Translations under genes and position numbers: made by a program
In this document: piece after piece, positions 39,104 to 47,492 of the stretch
Layout: each line of letters begins with the position of its first letter
Numbering within the stretch: position 1 is the stretch's first letter
Source: JAZLFH01 sp045615705
GTDB taxonomy: Bacteria; Bacillota; Clostridia; UMGS1883
Length of the DNA stretch: 64,000 nucleotides
Reading direction: 5' to 3'
NCBI GenBank assembly: GCA_045615705.1
Contig: JAZLFH010000059.1
Span: forward strand, 1 to 64,000
The notes under the pieces: generated by a model
Seen by the model: the letters and a program-made list of their open reading frames with translations, nothing else
Told to the model about the DNA's origin: nothing
Databases searched by the model: none

Positions 39104-39208
39104 CCGTTTTCTCTCTTTTTTACAGGATTTTTTCTTGTACAAAGTTTTTCCGTAAAAGTGGCGAAAGCCTTCTGTTTTATTAAACAAAAGGCTTTAAATT
39201 TTATCTTA
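39104..39208. repeat. ~105-bp direct repeat, copy B
   Basis: Nearly identical to 37664-37770, starting CCGTTTTCTCTCTTTTTTAC and ending TTTTATCTTA, with a few indels and substitutions. It contains a hairpin (AAAGCCTT...AAGGCTTT) that could act as a terminator. Copies A and B lie on either side of the decarboxylase gene in the same orientation. Confidence 0.85.
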
Positions 39209-39331
39209 CCAAACTTTCATATGTAAACATTATAACTAATATATCAGGTGTTCTCACATGATTTTTTTATTTCATAATTAAATACCGAGTTTTATAATTT
39301 CTGCTGTCTTTTAGCATTCCTTAACTTTTTC

Positions 39332-39360
39332 TTGCAATATATACTATTTGTTGGTAAAAT
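39332..39360 (+). promoter_or_regulatory. promoter of the GH30 gene
   Basis: TTGCAA (39332-39337), 17-bp spacer, TAAAAT (39355-39360). Confidence 0.65.
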
Positions 39361-39388
39361 CATATAAGTAACTGAAAGGATGATGAAA

Positions 39389-40750
39389 ATGAGGATTGTT
39401 AAATCTGTTCCGAAAGAAAATATATATTTTAAAAGTGAAGAAACAGCAAAAGGAAACGCCAAAAGCGACACGGAACTTAATGTAGTTAACATTTTTGATG
39501 ATGTGAAGTATCAGTCCGTTCTCGGTTTCGGTGGTGCTTTTACCGAATCTTCCGCTTATAACTATTCGCTTATGGATGATGATACAAAAAAGGCATTTTT
39601 GACCGCATACTTTGACGAGGAAAACGGAATCGGCTATAATTTCGGAAGAACTCACATTAATTCGTGCGACTTCTCGCTTGATTTGTACTCGTACATAGAT
39701 GAAGGTGATACGGAACTTAAAACATTTTCTGTTGACCGAGATAAAAAGTACATACTTCCGTTTTTGAAAGATTGTTTGGCTTATACAAAGCAGGAAATGA
39801 TACTTTTTTCCTCGCCGTGGAGTCCTCCCGCATTTATGAAGGAAAACAATTCCCGAATAAAAGGCGGAAAACTTTTAGAAAAGTTTTATGACACTTGGGC
39901 AGAATTTATTGTAAAATTCATTCTCGCCTACAAAAACGAGGGAATTAACATTTCCGCAATTTCCGTCCAGAACGAACCTAAGGCAATTCAGCCTTGGGAA
40001 AGTTGCTTTTACAGTGCCGAAGACGAAAAGAAATTTATTAAAAAGAGTTTGATTCCTGCACTTGACAGAGCAAATCTTGATACAAAAATTATCATTTGGG
40101 ATCACAACAAAGAGCGTGTTTACGACCGCTCCCGCACAATCTTTTCGGACGAAGAAGTTAAAAACAGAGTTTGGGCAGTCGGTTATCACTGGTACACAGG
40201 CGACCACTTTGAAGGATTAAGGCTTGTTCACGAGCAATTTAACAAACCTCTCATCTGTACGGAATTTTGCAGCACTATGGAGTATGACTTGCTTGAACTT
40301 GCCGAGCGTTACGGCACCGATATGTGCGAAAACTTCAACAATTTCCAAACCGCTTCTTGTGATTGGAATTTACTTCTTGACGAGTTGGGCGGTCCTTATC
40401 ACAACAGAATTTCTGCCGATATTTCAAAAGAAGCCGAACTCTTGGACCCCAAAAACGGCGGTTGCTACGCACCCATTTTATACGATAAAACTGCTAAAAA
40501 GATGGAACTTACACCTATTTACTACTATATAGGTCATTTTTCAAAATTTGTTAAGCGTGGTGCTGTAAGGATTGCCACAACGAAGTTTACTTCAAAGATT
40601 AATACCTGTGCCTTTGTAAATCCAAACGGCGAAATCGTTACGGTTTTAATTAACCCTCAAAACGAAGATACCAATGTCGTGCTTCGCCATAACGACATTT
40701 GCACAGAGGTTTGTTTAAAAGCACATTCAATCGCAACCGTAATAGACTGA
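39389..40750 (+). CDS. GH30-family glycoside hydrolase (intracellular)
   Basis: A 453-residue retaining glycosidase of the glucosylceramidase/GH30 type. It has VLGFGGAFTESSAYNY at the start of the barrel, LFSSPWSPPAFMKEN, acid/base Glu in ISVQNEPKA and nucleophile Glu in LICTEFCSTME. A C-terminal beta domain ends the chain. No signal peptide, so it would cleave imported oligosaccharides; the exact sugar (beta-glucoside, xyloside or other) is not determinable. ATG 39389 is preferred for spacing from AAAGGA; 39380 is an alternative. The gene stands alone with its own promoter and terminator. Confidence 0.88.
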   Translation: MRIVKSVPKENIYFKSEETAKGNAKSDTELNVVNIFDDVKYQSVLGFGGAFTESSAYNYSLMDDDTKKAFLTAYFDEENGIGYNFGRTHINSCDFSLDLYSYIDEGDTELKTFSVDRDKKYILPFLKDCLAYTKQEMILFSSPWSPPAFMKENNSRIKGGKLLEKFYDTWAEFIVKFILAYKNEGINISAISVQNEPKAIQPWESCFYSAEDEKKFIKKSLIPALDRANLDTKIIIWDHNKERVYDRSRTIFSDEEVKNRVWAVGYHWYTGDHFEGLRLVHEQFNKPLICTEFCSTMEYDLLELAERYGTDMCENFNNFQTASCDWNLLLDELGGPYHNRISADISKEAELLDPKNGGCYAPILYDKTAKKMELTPIYYYIGHFSKFVKRGAVRIATTKFTSKINTCAFVNPNGEIVTVLINPQNEDTNVVLRHNDICTEVCLKAHSIATVID

Positions 40751-40765
40751 TTATAACAGGGTTAA

Positions 40766-40800
40766 AGGGGGTGTCGCAAAATGCGACACCCCACTTTTTT
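40766..40800 (+). terminator. terminator of the GH30 gene, TGTCGCA-repeat type
   Basis: GGGGTGTCGCA-AAA-TGCGACACCCC followed by ACTTTTTT; same core as the hairpins after clpC and aroA. Confidence 0.88.
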
Positions 40801-40867
40801 CGTAAGTCTCCCTTTTTGCTTGATTTTAACTGTTTTTTGTGCTAATTTATATGTAGGAAGTGATTTT

Positions 40868-41110
40868 ATGATTAAAACTACGGTTTTAATTGACGGAATG
40901 GATTGCAAACTGTGTGCCTCATTGGTTAACAAGGCTATAAAAAGCAATTTTAAAACAAGGAAAGTTTCTTCTTCATGCGTGAAAAAAACTTCTGTAATAA
41001 AAAGCGAGCATTCCCTTGATAAAGATAAAATAAAAAAAGTTATCGTGGATTTGGGTTTTGATGTGAAATCTATTGACGAAAAGGAAATAAAGGGTTTGTT
41101 TCGTAAGTGA
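40868..41110 (+). CDS. heavy-metal-associated (HMA) domain protein
   Basis: An 80-residue ferredoxin-like alpha/beta protein with the HMA loop GMDCKLC, close to the GMxCxxC copper-binding motif of CopZ/MerP. The start ATG follows GGAAGTG; a longer frame upstream begins within the preceding terminator. A further CxC-less Cys lies in SSSCVKK. It may be a copper or other soft-metal chaperone. No P-type ATPase is adjacent, and the family is divergent here, so the metal is uncertain. Confidence 0.65.
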   Translation: MIKTTVLIDGMDCKLCASLVNKAIKSNFKTRKVSSSCVKKTSVIKSEHSLDKDKIKKVIVDLGFDVKSIDEKEIKGLFRK

Positions 41111-41215
41111 AGATAAAAAATAAAATATTATTCTGTCTTTTGGGAAGTTTTATCTTTGCATAACGGGTATATCTCTTTTTTAAAGCGATAATCCGATTTA
41201 AAGAAAGGTCAAAAT

Positions 41216-42448
41216 ATGGAATACGCACTTATCGGCGAAAGCCTGTCGCACAGTTATTCTCGTGAAATTCACAATAAAATATCAAACTACTCTTACGAAC
41301 TAAAAAGCATCAAAAAAGACGAACTGCCCGCCTTTTTTAATGAGCGTAAATTCAAAGGATTAAATGTAACTATTCCGTACAAAGAAGAAGTCATAAAATA
41401 TCTTGACTTTATTGACCCTTTGGCAGAAAGCATAGGTTCGGTCAACACCATTGTAAATGACGGCGGTAAACTTTTCGGCTATAACACTGACTTTTTCGGT
41501 TTTAAAAGTCTTATTTTAAAAAGCGGTTTTAATTTAGAATCCAAGAAAGTTTTAATATTGGGCAGCGGAGGTACGGCAAAAACCGTTTGTTCTGTTTTAA
41601 AGCATTTAAACGCAAAAGAAACAGTATTTGTTTCTCGTTCTCACGGAAACGGAAAAATTTTATATGATGAAGTATATGATTATTTGGATTTTGATTTTTT
41701 AATAAACACCACTCCCGTGGGAATGTATCCCGATTTTGATATGGTAAATATTGCTCTTTGCAAATTCAAAAATTTAGAGGGCGTTATTGATGTTATTTAT
41801 AACCCAATTTCTTCACCTTTAATTCTTGAAGCAAAAAGGCTTGGCATAAAATGTGCTTCGGGACTTTTTATGTTGATTTCCCAGGCGGTAAAATCTTCGG
41901 AACTGTTTTTGAATACCAAGTTTGAAGACTCGTTTTGCGAAAAAATATACAAAGAGATTAAAAGCGAAAAGGAAAACATAGTTTTAATCGGTATGCCGTC
42001 TTGCGGAAAGACTACTGTCGGGAAAATGCTTTCTTCGGATTTGAAGAAGAAATTTATTGATACAGACGAAGAAATATCAAAATCGGAAGGTCTTACGGTT
42101 CCTGAAATCTTTAACTTAAAGGGAGAAGATTATTTCAGAAAAAAGGAATCCGGTTTAATAGATAACATTTCCCAAAAAGGCGGATTTGTAATTGCTACGG
42201 GTGGTGGCAGTATCCTTTCGGATAAAAATGTTTTAAATCTCAAAAGAAACGGTGTTCTTATATTTATAGACACTCACAAAGAAAAACTTTTTGCTTCAAA
42301 TGACAGACCTCTTTCTTCGAGCAAAGAGGCATTAGATGCCTTATATAAAAAAAGAATTCCCATATATGAAAATGTCTGTGATTACAAAGTTATTCCAAGC
42401 GATGAACTAAAAGAAACCATAGCCTTAATAAAGGAGGTTTTAAGGTGA
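41216..42448 (+). CDS. aroE: fused shikimate dehydrogenase - shikimate kinase
   Basis: 410 residues with two shikimate-pathway enzymes in one chain. Residues 1-245 are AroE: GESLSHSYS at the shikimate site, catalytic Lys in LNVTIPYKEE, VNTIV, YNTDFFGF and the NADP motif GSGGTAKTV. Residues about 250-410 are AroK: Walker A GMPSCGKTTVG, DTDEEI and ATGGGSIL, with the lid Arg in SNDRPL. They catalyse successive steps, dehydroshikimate to shikimate to shikimate-3-phosphate. The product is used by AroA two genes downstream. The stop overlaps the aroQ start (GTGA). Confidence 0.95.
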   Translation: MEYALIGESLSHSYSREIHNKISNYSYELKSIKKDELPAFFNERKFKGLNVTIPYKEEVIKYLDFIDPLAESIGSVNTIVNDGGKLFGYNTDFFGFKSLILKSGFNLESKKVLILGSGGTAKTVCSVLKHLNAKETVFVSRSHGNGKILYDEVYDYLDFDFLINTTPVGMYPDFDMVNIALCKFKNLEGVIDVIYNPISSPLILEAKRLGIKCASGLFMLISQAVKSSELFLNTKFEDSFCEKIYKEIKSEKENIVLIGMPSCGKTTVGKMLSSDLKKKFIDTDEEISKSEGLTVPEIFNLKGEDYFRKKESGLIDNISQKGGFVIATGGGSILSDKNVLNLKRNGVLIFIDTHKEKLFASNDRPLSSSKEALDALYKKRIPIYENVCDYKVIPSDELKETIALIKEVLR

Positions 42449-42894
42449 AATTTCTTATTTTAAACGGTCCCAATATGAATTTTTTAGGTATCAGAGAAAA
42501 AGAAATATACGGAGAAAAAACCTATGACGATTTAATTTCGTTCATATCGTCTTTTGCAAAAGAAAAAGGCGTAGAAGTTGAGTTTTTTCAGTCAAACTGT
42601 GAAGGTTCAATTATAGATGCCATACAAAATGCGTATTTTTCGCACATTGACGGCATTGTGTTTAACCCTGCCGGTTACACTCACACAAGCATTTCTATTT
42701 TTGATGCTTTAAAGTCTGTTTCCATACCGACAGTTGAGGTTCATATCAGCGATTTGGAAAAAAGAGAAGATTTTAGAAAAGTTAACTTCATCAAAAAAGC
42801 CTGTGTTCATTCTGTTTGCGGTAAAGGGTTTTTGGGATACACGGAAGCAATAGATTTTTTGATGAACTATCTCGGAGGGAACAATGCAAGTTGA
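42445..42894 (+). CDS. aroQ: type II 3-dehydroquinate dehydratase
   Basis: 149 residues, dodecameric AroQ type. It has ILNGPNMNFLGIRE with the catalytic Tyr just after (KEIYGEKTYDD), FFQSNCEGSIIDAIQ, FNPAGYTHTSIS and VEVHISDLEKREDFR. It converts 3-dehydroquinate to 3-dehydroshikimate, the substrate of the preceding AroE. It starts with GTG overlapping the aroE-aroK stop, with AAGGAGG upstream, and overlaps aroA by 11 bases. Confidence 0.95.
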   Translation: MKFLILNGPNMNFLGIREKEIYGEKTYDDLISFISSFAKEKGVEVEFFQSNCEGSIIDAIQNAYFSHIDGIVFNPAGYTHTSISIFDALKSVSIPTVEVHISDLEKREDFRKVNFIKKACVHSVCGKGFLGYTEAIDFLMNYLGGNNAS

Positions 42895-44062
42895 ATTTTC
42901 ACCTTCAAAAGCAGTCGGCGAAGTTTTAGCACCGCCCTCAAAAAGTTATGCAATACGCCTTATATTGGCAAGTGCTTTATCCGATGAAAAATGCACGATT
43001 AAAGGCTATGCTCCGTGCGATGATATTGATGCTTCTTTATTATGTGCAAAGGCACTCGGCTCCGACATAGAAATTAAAGGCGATACAATCGTTATTTCAA
43101 GAGGCATTCCATCTAAGATTTTTCCCTGCAATGAAAGTGCAAGCGTACTTCGGCTCTATCTCCCTGCATCTGTAATAAAATGCGGCGGTGGTGATTTTTT
43201 GCTTTCAAACAGGCTTTTTGAAAGAGGAATTTCAATATATGAAGATGTTTTAAACGATTGCACCTTTAAAAAGTTCGATAATCACATTTTAGTAAACGGT
43301 AACATCTCATCTAAAAAGTATTTTGTTTTAGGAGATGTCAGCAGTCAGTACATTTCGGGGCTTCTGTTTGCCCTTCCGCTTTTAAAAGACGACAGCGAAA
43401 TTATTGTTACAACGCCACTTGTGAGTTATCCGTATGTTAATATTACCTTAGATGTGTTAAAGACTTTCGGCATAAAAACAGAAACATCGGGCAATCGTTT
43501 TTATGTCTGCGGCAATCAAAAATTCAAATCGACAGACACAGAAATTGAAAAAGACTTTTCCAATGCGTCTTGCCTTTATGCATTTAACCATATCGGAGGG
43601 AATGTAAGCGTAAAAGGTCTTAAAGAAAACAGTAAGCAAGGCGATAGTGCGTTTTTTAAATACTTTGACATTTTAAACGGCGAAAATGCGGTAATTGATA
43701 TCTCAAACACGCCCGATTTGGCACCGATTCTTTTTGCTCTGGCATCTTTAAAAAACGGCGGTGAATTTTTGGGCGTGAAAAGGCTTAGAGAAAAAGAGAG
43801 CGACCGATGTCTTTCAATGCAAAAAGTCCTGTCGCAATTTGGAATTTCATCAATCGTGTCCGATGACAAAATGATAATAAAAAAAGGTAAAATAAAAAAG
43901 CCCGATTTACCTGTTTTTTCATACAATGACCATCGAATTGCAATGGCGGTTTCTCTTCTTTTAAGTGTAACGGGAGGATTCTTAGACGGCATTGAAGCCG
44001 TAAACAAGAGTTATCCCAGCTTTTTTAAAGACCTTATATCCCTCGGAATTGATATTAAGTAA
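42884..44062 (+). CDS. aroA: EPSP synthase (3-phosphoshikimate 1-carboxyvinyltransferase)
   Basis: 392 residues, a two-domain inverse alpha/beta barrel enzyme adding PEP to shikimate-3-phosphate. It has PPSKSYAIRLILASAL at the N-terminus (catalytic Lys), the degenerate CNESASVLRLYLP in place of the usual GNxGTxxR loop, DVSSQYISGLLFA, and LREKESDR and YNDHRIAMA at the C-terminus. Somewhat short and divergent, but the key residues are present. Last gene of the aro unit; a repeat/terminator block follows. Confidence 0.92.
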   Translation: MQVEFSPSKAVGEVLAPPSKSYAIRLILASALSDEKCTIKGYAPCDDIDASLLCAKALGSDIEIKGDTIVISRGIPSKIFPCNESASVLRLYLPASVIKCGGGDFLLSNRLFERGISIYEDVLNDCTFKKFDNHILVNGNISSKKYFVLGDVSSQYISGLLFALPLLKDDSEIIVTTPLVSYPYVNITLDVLKTFGIKTETSGNRFYVCGNQKFKSTDTEIEKDFSNASCLYAFNHIGGNVSVKGLKENSKQGDSAFFKYFDILNGENAVIDISNTPDLAPILFALASLKNGGEFLGVKRLREKESDRCLSMQKVLSQFGISSIVSDDKMIIKKGKIKKPDLPVFSYNDHRIAMAVSLLLSVTGGFLDGIEAVNKSYPSFFKDLISLGIDIK

Positions 44063-44170
44063 AAGGGGCTGTTTCAAAATGCACTATTTTGCTTCCAGCC
44101 CAAATGTGGGTGTCGCATTTTGCTTTCAGCCAAAAGTGGGTGTCGCAAAATGCGACACCCACTTTTTAGT
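44063..44170 (+). terminator. repeat block ending in a TGTCGCA-type terminator
   Basis: Begins AAAAGGGGCTGTTTCAAAATGCAC right after aroA, repeats GTGGGTGTCGCA twice, and ends in the perfect hairpin GTGGGTGTCGCA-AAA-TGCGACACCCAC (44136-44162) plus TTTTTA. The same modules lie around 25371-25428 and 25632-25660. Confidence 0.8.
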
Positions 44171-44184
44171 TAAATTAACAAATT

Positions 44185-45207
44185 TTATCTTTGTACTCTG
44201 CCGGAGCCGTCGCCCTTCATAAGAGTTTCAACTTCCTTAACGCTTACCAAGTTAAAGTCGCCCTCGATGGAGTGCTTTAAGCAACTTGCTGCAACCGCAA
44301 ACTCTATAGTTGACTGCATATCGTATCCGCTTAACAACGAATAGATAAGTCCGCCGCCAAAACTGTCGCCGCCGCCTACACGGTCAACGATAGTAATGTT
44401 GTACTTCTTGGACTTGTAAAAGTCTTTTGTATCATAAAGAATTGCCGCCCAGTTATTTTCACTTGCACTTATGCTTTCACGAAGCGTAATTGCAACTTTC
44501 TTAAATCCGAACTTTTCAACGAGTTTTTTGCAAACTTCCTTGTATCCTTCATCGCTTATTTCACCTGCGGTAACATTGGTGCCTTCTGCCTTAATTCCGA
44601 ACACTTTTTCCGCATCTTCTTCATTTGCTATGCAAACATCAACATACTGCATAAGTTCGCCCATAACTTTTCCTGCTTTTTCGCTTGTCCAAAGTTTTTT
44701 ACGGAAGTTAAGGTCGCAAGAAATTGTGATGTTTCTCTTTTTTGCAGCTTTACATGCTTCAAGCGAAATCTCTGCACAGGAATCTGAAAGTGCAGGTGTA
44801 ATTCCCGTAAAGTGGAACCAATCTGCTCCGTCAAAAATCTTGTCCCAATCAAAGTCATCTTTTGTAGCAGTAGCGATTGACGAAAATGCTCTGTCATAGA
44901 TAACATTTGATGCTCTCTGAGATGCACCTTTTTCAACAAAGTAAATTCCCACTCTGTCGCCGCCACGAGTGATGTTTTTCGTATCAACGCCGTTCTTTCT
45001 GAGTTCTGCTATGCAAGCATCACCGATAGGATTTTGCGGAAGTTTTGTTACGAAAGATGCATCCATTCCATAGTTTGCCAAAGATACAGCTACATTTGCT
45101 TCCCCGCCGCCAAAAGTTGCATCGTAAGACTGTGCCTGAATAACCCTTTGGTAATTTGGGGTTTGAAGTCTAAGCATAATCTCGCCGAATGTGATAATTT
45201 TTTTCAT
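44185..45207 (-). CDS. kdgK: 2-keto-3-deoxygluconate kinase (PfkB family)
   Basis: A 340-residue ribokinase-fold sugar kinase. It begins ITFGEIMLRL and continues FGGGEANVAVSLANYG. It has DLNFRKKLW, NEEDAEKVFG and the anion hole/catalytic-Asp motif RVGGGDSFGGGL. These fit KDG kinase, which phosphorylates the product of uronic acid and pectin breakdown; related PfkB sugar kinases remain possible. GGAGA precedes the ATG. It is not in an obvious uronate operon, but a DUF2264 gene and GH30 lie within 5 kb. Confidence 0.82.
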   Translation of the reverse strand: MKKIITFGEIMLRLQTPNYQRVIQAQSYDATFGGGEANVAVSLANYGMDASFVTKLPQNPIGDACIAELRKNGVDTKNITRGGDRVGIYFVEKGASQRASNVIYDRAFSSIATATKDDFDWDKIFDGADWFHFTGITPALSDSCAEISLEACKAAKKRNITISCDLNFRKKLWTSEKAGKVMGELMQYVDVCIANEEDAEKVFGIKAEGTNVTAGEISDEGYKEVCKKLVEKFGFKKVAITLRESISASENNWAAILYDTKDFYKSKKYNITIVDRVGGGDSFGGGLIYSLLSGYDMQSTIEFAVAASCLKHSIEGDFNLVSVKEVETLMKGDGSGRVQR

Positions 45208-45233
45208 TGTGTTTTCTCCTTTGTATATAATTT

Positions 45234-45485
45234 TTAAATTAAACTCAATAAAATTAAAAGTATAACGCCCGGAAGTCCTAAAATTCCCACAATCAGAGCC
45301 GTTAAATAATTTATTCCTATTGCAATTTTAAATCCGGCTCCGAGTGTGTTAATGATTAAAAGTACAATTCCTCCCAAAAAAGTATTGATTGCAATTTTTA
45401 TCAAAAACTTAATAGGTTTTCCGAAAATTTTTAATACAAACAGTACCAAAACAAGTCCCAAAATGAAATAAAGAACATTTAACAT
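45234..45485 (-). CDS. bofA: BofA-family protein (pro-sigma-K processing inhibitor-like)
   Basis: An 83-residue membrane protein with about two spans. It has the family motif INTLGAGFKIAIGINYLTA followed by LIVGILGLPGVILL. In B. subtilis BofA restrains SpoIVFB in the mother cell, delaying sigma-K activation. ATG 45485 follows GGGGAGG; an upstream in-frame ATG lacks it. Genes upstream (biotin ligase, phosphodiesterase) are on the same strand. The role in this organism is inferred. Confidence 0.85.
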   Translation of the reverse strand: MLNVLYFILGLVLVLFVLKIFGKPIKFLIKIAINTFLGGIVLLIINTLGAGFKIAIGINYLTALIVGILGLPGVILLILLSLI

Positions 45486-45517
45486 ATTTATCCTCCCCAT
45501 ACATCATACGCTAAAAA

Positions 45518-46126
45518 TTACTCATAAATTCTAAGTATTTTAATCCATTCTTCCATTTCTTTGCTTTCTCTGTACAGGTTCTCTTTCAAATATGCGATTA
45601 TTTCCCGCTTGTTTTCTCTTATATTTCCGTATTCTTTGAAAAACTCAAAAAGAAAACTGTCCAATATTTCTTTTTTATCGTATTCTTTTTTAGTTATTTC
45701 AAAAACGGATGTTGCAATGCTTGGCAAATTCTCTTTTTTTGTTAAAACATTAAGCCCTACGCCTACTATTACATCTTCTTTTATTCTCTCGGTTAAAATT
45801 CCGCAAAGTTTTTTATTCTTAAAATAGATGTCGTTTGGCCACTTTATTTTAGAGTCTACCGAAATCTTTTTAAGCGTTTTATGTATTGAATTCCCCGCAA
45901 TTACAGTAACAAGAGGCAGTATTTCAAGTTCTATATGGGGTTTTAGAAGAATTGAAAAATAAAGTCCGCCTTTCGGTGAATCAAATGTGTGTCCCACTCT
46001 TCCTCTTCCGGCTGTTTGCGTTTTTGCCACGATTACCGTGCCTTCATCAAACTCATCTTTTTTTTCTTTTAGAAATGTGTTTGTTGAGGGAATCTCATCT
46101 TTATATATAATTCTTTTTTTTATCAT
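45518..46126 (-). CDS. birA: biotin-[acetyl-CoA-carboxylase] ligase, catalytic domain only
   Basis: 202 residues. It has the biotin ligase core: IPSTNTFLKE, AKTQTAGRGRVGHTFDSPKGGLYFSILL, KWPNDIYFKNKKLCGILTE and GVGLNVLT. The N-terminal DNA-binding domain of BirA is absent, so it does not act as the biotin repressor. The usual ~45-residue C-terminal beta domain is also reduced or missing. It attaches biotin to carrier proteins. Its ATG overlaps the stop of the phosphodiesterase gene (ATGA). Confidence 0.88.
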   Translation of the reverse strand: MIKKRIIYKDEIPSTNTFLKEKKDEFDEGTVIVAKTQTAGRGRVGHTFDSPKGGLYFSILLKPHIELEILPLVTVIAGNSIHKTLKKISVDSKIKWPNDIYFKNKKLCGILTERIKEDVIVGVGLNVLTKKENLPSIATSVFEITKKEYDKKEILDSFLFEFFKEYGNIRENKREIIAYLKENLYRESKEMEEWIKILRIYE

Positions 46127-46587
46127 AACCAATCAACTATAACACAACTCGGTATGTTATTTTCCGTTTCTATAACCGCAAAACTCCTTTTTGTGCCGCC
46201 TCTCGGAAGTGTAGCAGAACCCGGGTTTACCGTAAGTATTCCGTCATAAGTGTTGATTGACGAAATGTGAGTATGCCCGAAAAGGGCTACCGTGCAACCA
46301 AAACTCTCGGCTCTTTTCGATGCCGTCTTTTCTCTGTAAAGATGTCCGTGTGTATAATATATCTTCACACCGTCAAATTCTACCTTATCTTCGAATTTTC
46401 CGATAGGTCCATCACAGTTTCCGCATATTGAATGTACGGGAATATCAGGGTAAAGGCACGAGAGGTCATCGGCATCTCTTAATAAATCTCCCAAGTGAAT
46501 TATTGCATCAACTTTTCCCATACTTTTGAGTGCTTTTATGCACAAATTAATGTCATTATGAGTGTCAGAAAAAACCAATACTCGCAC
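46123..46587 (-). CDS. YfcE/MJ0936-type metallophosphoesterase
   Basis: A 154-residue calcineurin-like phosphodiesterase. Metal-binding motifs in order: VFSDTHND, HLGDLLRDAD, GNCDGP, THGHLY and FGHTHIS, then NPGSATLPRG. This small family hydrolyses phosphodiesters in vitro; the natural substrate is unknown. GTG 46587 has GGTGA upstream; a GTG three codons earlier overlaps that. It is translationally coupled to the biotin ligase gene. Confidence 0.88.
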   Translation of the reverse strand: MRVLVFSDTHNDINLCIKALKSMGKVDAIIHLGDLLRDADDLSCLYPDIPVHSICGNCDGPIGKFEDKVEFDGVKIYYTHGHLYREKTASKRAESFGCTVALFGHTHISSINTYDGILTVNPGSATLPRGGTKRSFAVIETENNIPSCVIVDWL

Positions 46588-46677
46588 AAAAATCACCTAA
46601 TATATTGTACACCTTTTTGAAGTTTGTGTCAACAAATGGATTTTAAGAATATAATAATTTAGAAAGGATTGATTTTT

Positions 46678-46938
46678 GTGAATTCTTTATATGATTTTCT
46701 TAAAAATGCAAAAAAAGAGGACATTGCTCTTGCCATTAACTCGGCGAAAGACTTTTTTTCCACCGACAAGGGTAAAAGTGTGCTAAAAAAGGCACAAAGC
46801 GGAACTATAAATCCATCTGACTTATCCTCTCTTGCCCCAAGTGATATAACTAACGACAAAAAGCAAGAAATAATAAAAGAACTTGAAAAAAATCCCGAAC
46901 TTTTAAAAAAACTATCTTCATTTTTTAAACAGGGGTGA
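46678..46938 (+). CDS. small hypothetical protein, first of three
   Basis: 86 residues, GTG start behind AAAGGA. Soluble, helical and charged (FLKNAKKEDIALAINSAKDF, KKEIIKEL-type repeats), with no recognised domain. It is followed after 4 bases by a second small gene and by a third that overlaps it, so the three are one unit. I do not recognise the family. Confidence 0.65.
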   Translation: MNSLYDFLKNAKKEDIALAINSAKDFFSTDKGKSVLKKAQSGTINPSDLSSLAPSDITNDKKQEIIKELEKNPELLKKLSSFFKQG

Positions 46939-46942
46939 TAGT

Positions 46943-47245
46943 GTGAACTTTGACGAACAACTGCAAAAGGTCTTAAATGACCCCGAAACCATGAATAAAC
47001 TTATGGGTGTGGCAAAAGAACTCGGCGTTGGCGAAAACAATACGCAAGAAAGCGGAGAAAACAGTGCATTAAATTCTATTTTGCCCGCAATTTCCTCTGT
47101 TGGTTCAGATGATAACAGGATAAAGTTGATTTCAGCATTAAGACCGTTTTTGAGCGAAAAAAGAGCACCATACGCCGACAGTGCCGTAACCATTCTTAAA
47201 ATGGCAAAACTTTCGGGACTCGGAAAGGACTTGAAACTGTTTTGA
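46943..47245 (+). CDS. small hypothetical protein, second of three
   Basis: 100 residues, GTG start with GGGGTG 5 bases before it. Helical; the segment DNRIKLISALRPFLSEKRAP followed by SAVTILKMAKLSGLG resembles a conserved hypothetical helical module of clostridia that I cannot name. Its stop overlaps the TTG start of the next gene (TTGA). Confidence 0.68.
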   Translation: MNFDEQLQKVLNDPETMNKLMGVAKELGVGENNTQESGENSALNSILPAISSVGSDDNRIKLISALRPFLSEKRAPYADSAVTILKMAKLSGLGKDLKLF

Positions 47246-47478
47246 AATTAGTGAGAATGAACCCTGTAATTTCAAGTCGCACTCCAAAATCACCTCCTCG
47301 CCCCATTGATACGCAAAAGACATTTAACTCACTTTTGGATTCATTTAAAGAAGACGACTGGATACTGATTGCAATAATTTTAGTGTTGTTTTTTGAGGGC
47401 ACAGACGATTACATTATGCTTGCGGTACTCGGTTATTTATTTGTAATGGGATTAGTTCAAAAAGACGATGCTAAATAG
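47242..47478 (+). CDS. small membrane protein, third of three
   Basis: 78 residues. A Pro/Arg-rich N-terminus (RTPKSPPRPID) is followed by DDWILIAIILVLFFEG and DDYIMLAVLGYLFVMGL, probably two short membrane segments. It starts at TTG overlapping the preceding stop. A terminator hairpin follows immediately (AGACGATGCTA-AA-TAGCATCGTCT). Function unknown; the unit could be a small membrane complex. Confidence 0.65.
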   Translation: MKLVRMNPVISSRTPKSPPRPIDTQKTFNSLLDSFKEDDWILIAIILVLFFEGTDDYIMLAVLGYLFVMGLVQKDDAK

Positions 47479-47492
47479 CATCGTCTTTTACT
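47463..47492. terminator. bidirectional terminator
   Basis: AAGACGATGCTAAATAGCATCGTCTT with A/T runs lies at the convergent ends of the small-gene unit and the DUF2264 gene and overlaps both stop regions. Confidence 0.85.

Noticed and set aside
28913..39208. Insertion sequence or prophage carrying the accessory block
   Set aside because: No transposase, integrase or terminal inverted repeats were found; only direct repeats and shared non-coding segments.
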